Of a stretch of DNA of 64,000 nucleotides, positions 56,764 to 64,000 are shown one piece after another; the first letter of the stretch is position 1, and the number at the start of each line of letters is the position of its first letter. The notes beneath the pieces are model-generated. The model was not told the DNA's origin, searched no databases, and saw only the letters and a program-made list of their open reading frames with translations. This stretch comes from Mycobacterium sp. GA-1841 (lineage in GTDB: Bacteria; Actinomycetota; Actinomycetes; Mycobacteriales; Mycobacteriaceae). The stretch lies in NCBI RefSeq assembly GCF_001954135.1, contig NZ_MBEQ01000015.1:62001-126000 (forward strand), in the 5' to 3' direction. Position numbers and translations under genes: made by a program.

Positions 56764-57801
56764 GTGACCTACGACCCGGGACGTCGCGGGGGTGGCCGTG
56801 TCCCGGCGCTGCGCAACGAGTGGCGAGAGCCGCTGCGCGCACAGCGAGATCCGATTGCCGCGGACTCAGGACGCGCCAGATCCAACCGGGACGACCACCA
56901 GCAGTGGCGTAAGCAAACGTGGATCGGCCGCTTCGTGTCCACCTACGGGTGGCGTGCGTATGCGTTACCGGTGCTCATCGTGCTGACCGTGGTGGTGATC
57001 TACCAGACGATCACCGGTACGAGCGCCACGCCGACCGCGCAGGACGACGAGGGCCCCGTGCAGGGTCCGCCGACCATCGATGTTTCCAGCACCTCGATCA
57101 TCGGCGCGCCCCCCAAGGGCCTGACGCAGTTCGACGCCAACCTCCCCACGGGGATCCTGCCTGCGGGCGGCCCGTTCACCGAGGCGGGTAACCGGACCTG
57201 GCGGATCGTGCCGGGCACCACGCCCAAGGTCGGTGCGGGCACCACGAAGTCGTTCACCTACACCGTCGAGGTCGAGGACGGGGTGGACACCGCATCGTTC
57301 GGTGGTGACGACGGATTCGCCCGGATGGTCAGTGAGACCCTGGCCAATCCGAAGAGCTGGACCCACAACGGGCTGTTCGCCTTCACTCGGGTGGACGAGA
57401 GCAGCGGCGTCGACCCTGATTTCCGCGTGTCGCTGACGTCCCCGATGACGGTGCGGGAGGGCTGCGGATACGACATCCAGTTGGAGGCTTCCTGCTACAA
57501 CCCGTCGTTCGACGGCCATCAGCCCCGGGTGTTCGTCAACGAGGCCCGGTGGGTTCGCGGCGCGGTGCCCTTCCAGGGCGACATCGGCTCCTATCGGCAG
57601 TACCTGATCAACCATGAGGTTGGTCACGCCATCGGCTATCAGCGCCACGAGGCGTGCGAGCGCGACGGGCAGCTGGCGCCGATCATGATGCAGCAGACGT
57701 TCTCCACTTCGAATGACGATGCCGCCAAGTTCGACCCGGAAACCGTCAAGGCGGACGGTCTGACCTGCCGGTTCAATCCCTGGCCGTACCCGATCGCCTG
57801 A
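56764..57801 (+). CDS. DUF3152 membrane-anchored putative metalloprotease (Rv3207c-like)
   Basis: A 345-residue protein with a basic cytosolic N-terminus (~55 residues), one membrane helix (about 60-82, AYALPVLIVLTVVVIYQTI) and an extracytoplasmic DUF3152 domain. That domain has a zinc-protease-like motif, HEVGHAIGYQRH (His284, Glu285, His288, His295), one residue longer than the metzincin HExxHxxGxxH. Two nearby cysteines (VREGCGYD, EASCYN) and two later ones (EACERD, LTCRFN) may form disulfides. It ends WPYPIA. Proteolytic activity is suggested by the motif but not shown. GTG 56764 was chosen over an in-frame ATG at 56704. Confidence 0.86.
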   Translation: MTYDPGRRGGGRVPALRNEWREPLRAQRDPIAADSGRARSNRDDHQQWRKQTWIGRFVSTYGWRAYALPVLIVLTVVVIYQTITGTSATPTAQDDEGPVQGPPTIDVSSTSIIGAPPKGLTQFDANLPTGILPAGGPFTEAGNRTWRIVPGTTPKVGAGTTKSFTYTVEVEDGVDTASFGGDDGFARMVSETLANPKSWTHNGLFAFTRVDESSGVDPDFRVSLTSPMTVREGCGYDIQLEASCYNPSFDGHQPRVFVNEARWVRGAVPFQGDIGSYRQYLINHEVGHAIGYQRHEACERDGQLAPIMMQQTFSTSNDDAAKFDPETVKADGLTCRFNPWPYPIA

Positions 57802-57881
57802 GCCGCCCCCCTTGGCAGGGACCCGCGCCGCATGGTGCATACCCGAGGCGTTGCGCGCGCGGTCCCGGTGGGCCCGGCGGC

Positions 57882-57908
57882 GGGAAGCATCTACACCGGA
57901 TTACCGTT
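57882..57908 (+). promoter_or_regulatory. Candidate SigH-type promoter of moeZ
   Basis: GGGAAGC (57882-57888) and CGTT (57905-57908) are separated by 16 nt, near the SigH/SigE consensus GGGAAYA ... CGTT. Predicted start about 57915, giving a ~48-nt leader with GGAG before the moeZ GTG. I recall moeZ (Rv3206c) as part of the M. tuberculosis SigH response. Confidence 0.55.
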
Positions 57909-57962
57909 GTGGGTACGAGCAGCTGGGACGATGAACTGATCTAAAAACTGAGGAGACATGCG

Positions 57963-59168
57963 GTGTCCGCGAATTTGGACGTGTCGTTACCGCCGTTGGT
58001 CGAGCCGGCCGCCGAGCTGACCCGTGAAGAGGTGACGCGCTACAGCCGGCATCTGATCATCCCGGACGTCGGCGTGATCGGTCAGAAGCGGCTGAAGAAC
58101 GCCAAGGTGCTGGTGATCGGGGCCGGTGGTCTCGGTTCGCCGACCTTGTTGTACCTGGCTGCCGCCGGGGTGGGCACGCTCGGCATCGTCGAGTTCGACG
58201 TGGTCGACGAGTCCAACCTGCAGCGCCAGATCATCCACGGTCAGTCCGACATCGGCCGGTCCAAGGCGCAGAGCGCCAAGGATTCGATCCTGGAGATCAA
58301 CCCGTTGGTGACGGTGAACCTGCACGAGTTCCGATTGGAACCCGACAACGCGGTGGAACTGTTCAGCCAGTACGACCTGATCCTCGACGGCACCGACAAC
58401 TTCGCCACCCGTTATCTGGTGAACGACGCCGCGGTGCTGGCCGGCAAGCCCTATGTGTGGGGTTCGATCTACCGGTTCGAAGGCCAGGTGTCGGTGTTCT
58501 GGGAGGACGCGCCGGACGGGCCCGAGGGAAACAAGCAGGGCCTGAACTACCGCGACCTCTATCCCGAGCCGCCGCCACCGGGCATGGTGCCCTCCTGTGC
58601 CGAGGGCGGCGTGCTGGGCATCCTGTGTGCCTCGATCGCGTCGGTGATGGGCACCGAGGCGATCAAGCTCATCACCGGTATCGGCGACCCGCTGCTCGGT
58701 CGGCTGATGGTGTACGACGCGTTGGACATGACGTACCGGACGATCCGCATCCGCAAGGATCCGGCCACGCCGAAGATCACCGAGCTGATCGATTACGAGG
58801 CGTTCTGTGGCGTCGTCTCCGACGCGGCCGCCGAAGCCGCCGCCGGATCGACGATCACGCCGCTGGAGCTCAAGGAACTCATCGACTCCGGCAAGCCGCT
58901 GGCGCTGATCGATGTCCGCGAGCCGGTGGAGTGGGACATCAATCACATCGCGGGCGCCGAGTTGATCCCGAAGCCGACGTTCGAATCGGGCGATGCCTTG
59001 GCCAAGCTGCCGGTGGACCGGACGCCGGTCCTGTACTGCAAGACCGGGATACGTTCGGCCGAGGTGCTCGCCATCGTCAAGCAGGCCGGTTTTTCCGACG
59101 CGGTGCATCTTCAGGGCGGCATTGTGGCCTGGGCCAAGCAACTCGAACCCGACATGGTCATGTACTGA
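57963..59168 (+). CDS. moeZ: Adenylyltransferase/sulfurtransferase MoeZ (MoeB-rhodanese)
   Basis: Activates sulfur-carrier proteins (CysO for cysteine, MoaD for molybdopterin) by C-terminal adenylation and then thiocarboxylation. The 401-residue protein has an E1-like domain with VLVIGAGGLGSP (about residues 49-60), DESNLQRQ with the Arg and Gln contacts and DGTDNFATR. The rhodanese domain (about 295-400) has active Cys359 in YCKTGIRS. The GTG at 57963 follows GGAG. Cysteine made through CysO resists oxidation, which fits the SigH-like promoter found upstream. Confidence 0.94.
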   Translation: MSANLDVSLPPLVEPAAELTREEVTRYSRHLIIPDVGVIGQKRLKNAKVLVIGAGGLGSPTLLYLAAAGVGTLGIVEFDVVDESNLQRQIIHGQSDIGRSKAQSAKDSILEINPLVTVNLHEFRLEPDNAVELFSQYDLILDGTDNFATRYLVNDAAVLAGKPYVWGSIYRFEGQVSVFWEDAPDGPEGNKQGLNYRDLYPEPPPPGMVPSCAEGGVLGILCASIASVMGTEAIKLITGIGDPLLGRLMVYDALDMTYRTIRIRKDPATPKITELIDYEAFCGVVSDAAAEAAAGSTITPLELKELIDSGKPLALIDVREPVEWDINHIAGAELIPKPTFESGDALAKLPVDRTPVLYCKTGIRSAEVLAIVKQAGFSDAVHLQGGIVAWAKQLEPDMVMY

Positions 59169-59201
59169 CGGCTGGTTAGCCGGTCAACACCTTAGGCTGA
59201 G

Positions 59202-60059
59202 GTGGTGAGTGTGGAACCGCCGCCGGAACATGTGCTGGCGGCGTTCGGCCTGTCCGGGGTGCGCCCGGTACCGCTCGGCTCGAGCTGGGAGGGTGGCTGG
59301 CGCTGCGGCGAAGTGGTGATGTCGATGGTGCCCGAGCACGCCCGTGCGGCGTGGTCGGCCAAGGTTCGCGAAACGTTGTTCGTCGACGGGGTGCGGCTGG
59401 CTCGCCCGGTCCGCTCGACGGACGGTCGGTACGTGGTCGCCGGCTGGCGGGCCGACACTTTCGTGGCGGGCACGCCCGAACCGCGTCATGACGAAGTGGT
59501 GTCGGCCGCAGTGCGATTGCACGAGGCCACCACCAAGCTGGAGCGACCACGCTTCCTGACTCAACCGCCGGTGGCGCCCTGGGCCGATGTCGACGTCTTC
59601 ATCGCCGCGGACCGCGCGGCCTGGGAGGACCGGCCGCTGCACTCGTTGCCGCCGGGCGCCCGGGTCTCACCCGGATCGTCCGACGGTCAACGCTCGGTGG
59701 AGCTGATCAACCAGCTGGCCGGTCTGCGTCGGCCGACGAAGAGCGCCAGCCAGCTCGTGCACGGGGATCTCTACGGCACAGTGCTTTTCGCGGGCACAGC
59801 CGCGCCGGGCATCACCGACATCACCCCGTACTGGCGTCCGGCCCCCTGGGCCGCCGGTGTGGTGGTGGTCGACGCGCTGTCGTGGGGCGACGCCGACGAC
59901 GGGTTGATCGAACGGTGGCAATCGCTGCCGGAGTGGCCCCAGATGCTGTTGCGGGCCTTGATGTTCCGGTTGGCCGTACATGCCCTGCACCCGAGGTCCA
60001 CCGCGGCGGCGTTCCCGGGTCTGGCGCGCACGGCCTCGCTGGTCCGGCTGATCCTGTAG
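59202..60059 (+). CDS. TIGR02569-family protein (Rv3205c-like)
   Basis: A 285-residue actinobacterial protein that I recognise as the TIGR02569 group. Its layout recalls an aminoglycoside-phosphotransferase-like fold: LGSSWEGGWRCGEVVMSMVP, then a probable catalytic-loop region LVHGDLYGTVLF with HGD, followed by GITDITPYWRPAPWAAGVVVVD. The HGD and ITD elements could be the kinase Asp residues. No substrate is known. Start GTG 59202 (a second GTG follows at 59205). It ends in front of a perfect 38-bp palindrome. Confidence 0.82.
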   Translation: MVSVEPPPEHVLAAFGLSGVRPVPLGSSWEGGWRCGEVVMSMVPEHARAAWSAKVRETLFVDGVRLARPVRSTDGRYVVAGWRADTFVAGTPEPRHDEVVSAAVRLHEATTKLERPRFLTQPPVAPWADVDVFIAADRAAWEDRPLHSLPPGARVSPGSSDGQRSVELINQLAGLRRPTKSASQLVHGDLYGTVLFAGTAAPGITDITPYWRPAPWAAGVVVVDALSWGDADDGLIERWQSLPEWPQMLLRALMFRLAVHALHPRSTAAAFPGLARTASLVRLIL

Positions 60060-60082
60060 GTCCTGTTCCCCGCGAACAGACA

Positions 60083-60120
60083 CAAACCTGCACATTTCCG
60101 CGCGGAAATGTGCAGGTTTG
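60083..60120. terminator. Perfect 38-bp palindrome, bidirectional terminator
   Basis: Bases 60083-60101 are exactly complementary to 60102-60120, centred on GCGC, with CAAACCTGCAC and GTGCAGGTTTG at the ends. It lies between the stops of the convergent TIGR02569 and ATL genes. The A/T-rich outer ends are short for a classical terminator, but the position is typical. Confidence 0.8.
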
Positions 60121-60133
60121 CGACTGCTCGCGG

Positions 60134-60430
60134 TCAGAACTGGTGGCGGTACTCGGCGAGGCGTACGCGGCCGTCGACCGCCAGCACTCCTTCGGCTCGT
60201 AGCCGTTCCAGTTGGCGGCCGGCCAAATGCGGGGCGGGCCGCCCCGAGGCCAGGATCACCCGGTGCCAGGGCAGGTCCGAGGAATCGGTCCGCATGATCC
60301 AGCCGACGATCCGGGGACTGGAAAGCGCTGCGGCGTCGGCGATGTCGCCATAGGTGCACACGCGGGCCGGCGGGATCGCCGCCACCAGCGCGCGCACGGC
60401 TTCCACCTGTTCCTCGGTGACCGCCGCCAT
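60134..60430 (-). CDS. Alkyltransferase-like (ATL) DNA repair protein
   Basis: A 98-residue relative of O6-alkylguanine-DNA methyltransferase. The DNA-binding core is present (VCTYGDIADAAALSSPRIVGWIM), but the acceptor motif PCHRV is PWHRV, so Trp replaces the alkyl-accepting Cys. Proteins of this type bind O6-alkylguanine without removing the alkyl group and hand the lesion to nucleotide excision repair. It is the Rv3204 orthologue. It starts one base after the hydrolase stop on the same strand. Confidence 0.93.
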   Translation of the reverse strand: MAAVTEEQVEAVRALVAAIPPARVCTYGDIADAAALSSPRIVGWIMRTDSSDLPWHRVILASGRPAPHLAGRQLERLRAEGVLAVDGRVRLAEYRHQF

Positions 60431-60431
60431 G

Positions 60432-61205
60432 TCAGTCCAGCTGCTCGCGGATCAGTTTCGCCGTCTCGACCGGCATGGCGTGGGCCACCATGTGATCGCA
60501 ATCCCAGTCCAGCAGGCGGAAATCCGAACCCAGGTGCGCACGCAGTTCACCGATGAGCTCCTCGCGCGCATAGGCCGGGTTGGTGCGGGTGGCGCGAACC
60601 AGAACGGTCGGAGTGCCTGGGCGCGGCAGGGCGACCGGACGAGCCAACTCACTCCAGTACGACAACATGGCCGGGATACTGATGCGCCACCCATAGCGTC
60701 CACCCGGCAGTTCGACAAGGTGCTCGTCGATATCGCGCTCCAGCTCCTCCGGCGCCACGTCGCCCCACGAGCCGTTGGCTTTCTCGGCCCTCGCCTCGGC
60801 GCGGTCGGGATAGTCGGGCGAGGCCATCATGGCCTCGGCGATCTCGCGCATCCACTCACCGTCGAGATGGACGGCCGGATCCAACAGCACCAGTCCGCTG
60901 ACCAGATCGGGATGGGCCGCAGCAAGATTGAGGGCCACGGCACCACCGAACGAATGTCCCGCCACCAGGGTCGGACGGTCCAGCAGCGAGGCCAGGGCCT
61001 CGACATTGGCATCCAGCGTCCAAGGCGCCGCCCATGATGAGCGCCCGTGTCCGAGTAGATCGGGGGCCAGCACCGCCACGTCGGGTAGATGTTGCTCGGC
61101 CAACGTCTTCCAGCGCTGCCCGTGCCCGGTCAATCCGTGGATCAGTAGTACCTGGGGCGCCTCGGCAGGGCCGTAGCGGTGGACATGCAACTTCTCGGCG
61201 GACAT
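60432..61205 (-). CDS. lipV: Alpha/beta hydrolase (LipV/Rv3203-like)
   Basis: A 257-residue esterase-fold protein. The oxyanion HGLTGHGQRW (about residues 24-33), nucleophile elbow GHSFGG and probable acid/His pair in the C-terminal part (WDCDHMVAHAMP) are visible. No signal peptide is seen. LipV of M. tuberculosis hydrolyses lipid esters; here the substrate is inferred only by family. ATG 61205 (MSAEKLHVHRY) was chosen; the frame continues upstream through the tandem-repeat region, giving a low-complexity extension that is not credible. It is divergent from adnA. Confidence 0.85.
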   Translation of the reverse strand: MSAEKLHVHRYGPAEAPQVLLIHGLTGHGQRWKTLAEQHLPDVAVLAPDLLGHGRSSWAAPWTLDANVEALASLLDRPTLVAGHSFGGAVALNLAAAHPDLVSGLVLLDPAVHLDGEWMREIAEAMMASPDYPDRAEARAEKANGSWGDVAPEELERDIDEHLVELPGGRYGWRISIPAMLSYWSELARPVALPRPGTPTVLVRATRTNPAYAREELIGELRAHLGSDFRLLDWDCDHMVAHAMPVETAKLIREQLD

Positions 61206-61233
61206 ATCGTTGATGCTGCCAGGCGCGTGGATT

Positions 61234-61315
61234 CCGCTACTTGTCGGGCTTGTCGCTCCAATCCGCTCCGCTACTTGTCGGGCTTGTCGCTCCAATCCGC
61301 TCCGCTACTTGTCGG
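61234..61315. repeat. 34-bp tandem repeat (2.4 copies) between lipV and adnA
   Basis: Two full identical 34-bp units (61234-61267 and 61268-61301) are followed by a partial third (61302-61315). Each begins CCGCTACTTGTCGG and contains a second TTGTCGCTCC box. The last partial copy supplies the TTGTCGGTC box of the proposed adnA promoter. Confidence 0.93.
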
Positions 61316-61331
61316 TCCCTTCTGGTGTCAT
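61309..61331 (+). promoter_or_regulatory. RecA-NDp/PafBC-like promoter motif of adnA
   Basis: TTGTCGGTC, 8 nt, TGTCAT. It resembles the damage promoter TTGTCRGTG-N8-TAnnnT, but the -10 has G in place of the key A. The predicted start falls on or next to the ATG at 61339, which would give a leaderless message. This would fit a double-strand-break repair enzyme. Confidence 0.5.
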
Positions 61332-61338
61332 TCCTCCC

Positions 61339-64000
61339 ATGACCACACACCACCTCGCATCGGCACCGGCTGACACCGAGCTGCTGGCGCCTGGACGCAA
61401 CGGTGTGGTCCGGGTGTTGGGTGGGGCGGGCACGGGGAAGAGCTCGCTGTTGATCAGCACCGCGGTCGAACACATCGCGGCCGGAACCGATCCCGAGTCG
61501 GTGCTGTTGCTGACCGGTTCGGCCCGGTTGCGCGGTGAGGCCAGGGCCGCCATCACCGCGAAGCTGCTGGGGGCCGGCACGCAGGGCGTGGTGCGCGAAC
61601 CACTGGTGCGCACGGTGCACTCCTACGCGTTCGCGTTGCTGCGCCTGGCCGCTCAGCGCAACGGTGACCCGCCGCCGCGGCTGATCACCACCGCCGAGCA
61701 GGACGGCATCATCCGTGAACTGCTGGCCGGTGATCTGGAGGACGGCGCGAACTCGCCGGTGGGCTGGCCCGAGCAACTGTGGCCCGCGTTGAGCACCGCC
61801 GGTTTTGCCACCGAGTTGCGCGATCTGATGGCCCGGTGCACCGAGCGTGGGGTGGATCCGCGTGCGCTGCAACGGTTGGGCCGTTCGGCCGGCCGTCCGG
61901 AATGGCTGGCGGCGGGCCGGTTTGCCCAGGCCTATGAGCAGATCATGTTGTTGCGGGCGGCGGTCGGCATGGCCGCACCGCAGGCCACTGTCCCGGCGCT
62001 GGGCGCGGCCGAACTGGTGGGCGCGGCGTTGGAGGCGCTCGGCACCGACGCCGACCTGCTGGCGGCCGAGCGAGCCCGGATCAGCCTGCTCCTGGTCGAC
62101 GACGCGCAGCATCTCGATCCGCAGGCCGCCCTGTTGGTGCGGGTACTGGCCGCCCGGGCCGGCCTGACCGTCATCGCCGGGGACCCTGATCAAGTGGTTT
62201 TCGGTTACCGCGGTGCCGATCCGGTGTTGTTGCGGGACGACGACTATGCCCCGGCGATCACCCTGACCCGGTCCCATCGCTGTGCTCCCGCGGTCGCCAC
62301 CGCGATCTCGAGCATCGCTCGTCGGCTGCCCGGTGTCGGGGCCACCCGAGTGCTGGACGGCAACGCCGAGCACGGGCCGGGAGAGGTCACGATGCGGTTG
62401 GCCGCCACTGCGCACGCGGAGAACACCTACATCGCCGACGCGTTGCGCCGTGCCCACCTGGTGGATGGGGTGCCGTGGTCGCAGATGGCAGTGGTGGTGC
62501 GCTCGATCCCGCGGGTGGGTGCCGCGCTGGCCCGCGCGCTGAGCGCGGCCGGGGTGCCGGTGGAGGCGCCTGGCACCGACCTCGGCTTGGCTCAGCAGCC
62601 GGCGGTCGCGGCACTGCTGACGGTTCTGGAGGTCACCTCGGCGCGAAAACTGGATGGCGACAGCGCCATTCGTCTGCTGACCGGCCCGATCGGCCGTGTC
62701 GATCCGGTGACGCTGCGGCAACTGCGCCGGGCCCTGCGCCGCGCCGACGGCTCCTCGCCGCCGGCGGATTTCGCCGATCTTCTGGTCGCCGCGATCGACG
62801 CCGAGCCCGCTGGCCTGTCGGCCGAACACGTCAAGCCCCTCCGCCGGCTGCGATCGGTGCTGTCTGCGGCCCGCCGGAGCGAGCGTGACGGTGCCGATCC
62901 ACGCCACACTCTGTGGCAAGCGTGGAATGCCTGCCGCCTGCAACCGCGGTGGTTGGCGGCCAGTGAGCGTGGCGGCACCCTCGGAGCACAGGCCGACCGA
63001 GACCTGGACGCGGTGACGGCCCTGTTCGACGTGGCCGATCAGTACGTGAGCCGCACGGCCGGCGCGTCGCTGCGCGGACTGGTCGATCACGTCGCCACCT
63101 TGGGATCCTCGCTTTCGGCACCGGACTCCGGCGCCCGGTCCGATGCGGTGTCGGTGCTGAGCGCACATGCCGCGCTCGGGCGGGAATGGGATTTCGTCGT
63201 CATCGCCGGTGTCCAGGAAGGCCTGTGGCCCAACACCGTTCCGCGCGGCGGTGTGTTGGGTACGCAGAATCTGGTGGATGTCCTCGACGGGGTGGCCGGT
63301 CCGGCCGACCGCGGCGTGTCGACCCGGGCGCCGCTGCTGGCCGAGGAGCGCCGCTTGTTGATGGCGGCGATGGGTCGGGCCCGCCGGCGGCTGCTGGTGA
63401 CCGCGGTCGACAGTGACGGGGGTGACGAGTCACTGCTGCCGTCGGCGTTCTGTGCCGAGTTGGCCGAGGTGGCCGGGGACGCCGTACCGCTGCCGCCGCT
63501 GGCGGCGCCGCGGGTGCTCGTACCCTCTGCGGTCGTGGGCCGGTTGCGAGCCGTGGTCTGTGCCCCCGAGGGCGCCGTCGACGACGAGTCACGGACCTGT
63601 GCGGCAACGCAATTGGCCCGCCTGGCCGCAGCCGGCGTGCCCGGGGCGCACCCGTCCCAGTGGCATACCATGACCGCGCTGTCCACCGAGGAACCGCTGT
63701 GGGCGGAGGTCGACGGAGTGGCTCCGGAGGTGGTCCTGTCGCCGTCGACGCTGCAGATGCTCACCGACTGTCCGCTGCGCTGGCTGTTGGAGCGGCACGG
63801 CGGCAATGACGGACGCGATGTGCGTTCCACCGTGGGATCGTTGCTGCATGCCCTTGTCGCCGACTCGGGCAAGACCGAGAGTCAGCTCGTCAACGATCTG
63901 GAAAAGGTCTGGGATGAACTGCCTTTCGACGCCAAGTGGTATTCGGACAACGAGTTGACGAGGCACCGGGCGATGTTGGAGACCTTCACCCGGTGGCGTG
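61339..64000 (+). CDS. adnA: AdnA, helicase-nuclease subunit (C-terminus beyond the window)
   Basis: Subunit of the mycobacterial AdnAB motor-nuclease that resects double-strand breaks. 887 residues are present, with the frame open to the last base; the H37Rv protein (Rv3202c) is about 1,050. The UvrD-like domain has Walker A GGAGTGKSS (residues 28-36), Walker B LLLVDDAQHLD and AGDPDQVVFGYRGAD (Q-rich motif III). Later helicase motifs include AALGREWDFVVIAGVQEGLWP. The start of the RecB-like nuclease domain is TLQMLTDCPLRWLLERHG. ATG 61339 is the first in-frame start. adnB is expected just downstream. Confidence 0.95.
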   Translation, partial: MTTHHLASAPADTELLAPGRNGVVRVLGGAGTGKSSLLISTAVEHIAAGTDPESVLLLTGSARLRGEARAAITAKLLGAGTQGVVREPLVRTVHSYAFALLRLAAQRNGDPPPRLITTAEQDGIIRELLAGDLEDGANSPVGWPEQLWPALSTAGFATELRDLMARCTERGVDPRALQRLGRSAGRPEWLAAGRFAQAYEQIMLLRAAVGMAAPQATVPALGAAELVGAALEALGTDADLLAAERARISLLLVDDAQHLDPQAALLVRVLAARAGLTVIAGDPDQVVFGYRGADPVLLRDDDYAPAITLTRSHRCAPAVATAISSIARRLPGVGATRVLDGNAEHGPGEVTMRLAATAHAENTYIADALRRAHLVDGVPWSQMAVVVRSIPRVGAALARALSAAGVPVEAPGTDLGLAQQPAVAALLTVLEVTSARKLDGDSAIRLLTGPIGRVDPVTLRQLRRALRRADGSSPPADFADLLVAAIDAEPAGLSAEHVKPLRRLRSVLSAARRSERDGADPRHTLWQAWNACRLQPRWLAASERGGTLGAQADRDLDAVTALFDVADQYVSRTAGASLRGLVDHVATLGSSLSAPDSGARSDAVSVLSAHAALGREWDFVVIAGVQEGLWPNTVPRGGVLGTQNLVDVLDGVAGPADRGVSTRAPLLAEERRLLMAAMGRARRRLLVTAVDSDGGDESLLPSAFCAELAEVAGDAVPLPPLAAPRVLVPSAVVGRLRAVVCAPEGAVDDESRTCAATQLARLAAAGVPGAHPSQWHTMTALSTEEPLWAEVDGVAPEVVLSPSTLQMLTDCPLRWLLERHGGNDGRDVRSTVGSLLHALVADSGKTESQLVNDLEKVWDELPFDAKWYSDNELTRHRAMLETFTRWR

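Noticed and set aside
61237..63168. 643-codon minus-strand frame opposite adnA
   Set aside because: It is antisense to the adnA motifs and is Gln/Arg/Gly-rich without any recognisable domain.

Overview
The window is chromosomal DNA of a mycobacterium, most likely a fast-growing, environmental Mycolicibacterium. The evidence is high G+C content, frequent GTG and TTG starts, tight operons with 4-bp overlaps, and marker genes (mtrA-mtrB-lpqB, whiB1, desA3, sigH-rshA, pdtaS, adnA, bL37). Gene order follows, from memory and in reverse, the M. tuberculosis H37Rv block from about Rv3252c (alkB) to Rv3202c (adnA). Accessory genes absent from that H37Rv block interrupt it. I saw no prophage, insertion sequence, CRISPR array, rRNA or tRNA.

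Layout. 0-2 kb: end of alkane hydroxylase alkB, two rubredoxins and a TetR regulator. 2-7 kb: sahH, two small secreted proteins, an M20 amidohydrolase and a secretory lipase. 7-17 kb: tmk, mtrA-mtrB-lpqB, a ComF-like protein, hpf, secA1 and an Rv3235-type protein. 17-26 kb: a BacA-like ABC exporter, a WS/DGAT acyltransferase with an altered active-site motif, a BCCT transporter, and the DesA3 desaturase with its reductase, both under matching palindromes. 26-33 kb: SDR, rsgA, aroA, SRAP protein, methyltransferases, SDR. 33-40 kb: accessory block with a MymT-type metallothionein, an M15 peptidase, LysR, a double-domain CoA-transferase and two acyl-CoA dehydrogenases. 40-46 kb: YbaK, sigH-rshA, bL37, biotinylated TB7.3, pdtaS, an unexplained 0.6-kb repeat-containing gap, whiB1, a lipid kinase. 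46-53 kb: aroQ, acetyltransferase, entC, phosphoglycerate mutase-like phosphatase, a ParA ATPase followed by a PP2C-like protein, a beta-propeller membrane protein, rhlE. 53-64 kb: ferritin-like protein, MmpS-like protein, DUF3107, TetR, DUF3152, moeZ, TIGR02569 protein, alkyltransferase-like protein, alpha/beta hydrolase, and most of adnA.

The genes fall into a few themes. One is acyl and alkane metabolism (alkB with rubredoxins, desA3 with reductase, lipases, acyl-CoA dehydrogenases, CoA-transferase). Another is cell-envelope signalling and export (MtrAB-LpqB, SecA1). A third is redox, metal and DNA-damage response (SigH-RshA, WhiB1, metallothionein, MoeZ, AdnA). The most interesting signals are regulatory: paired desaturase operators, a thiol-stress-type and a DNA-damage-type promoter motif in series before sigH, a 34-bp repeat carrying a damage-type box before adnA, and the repeat-bearing gap between pdtaS and whiB1.
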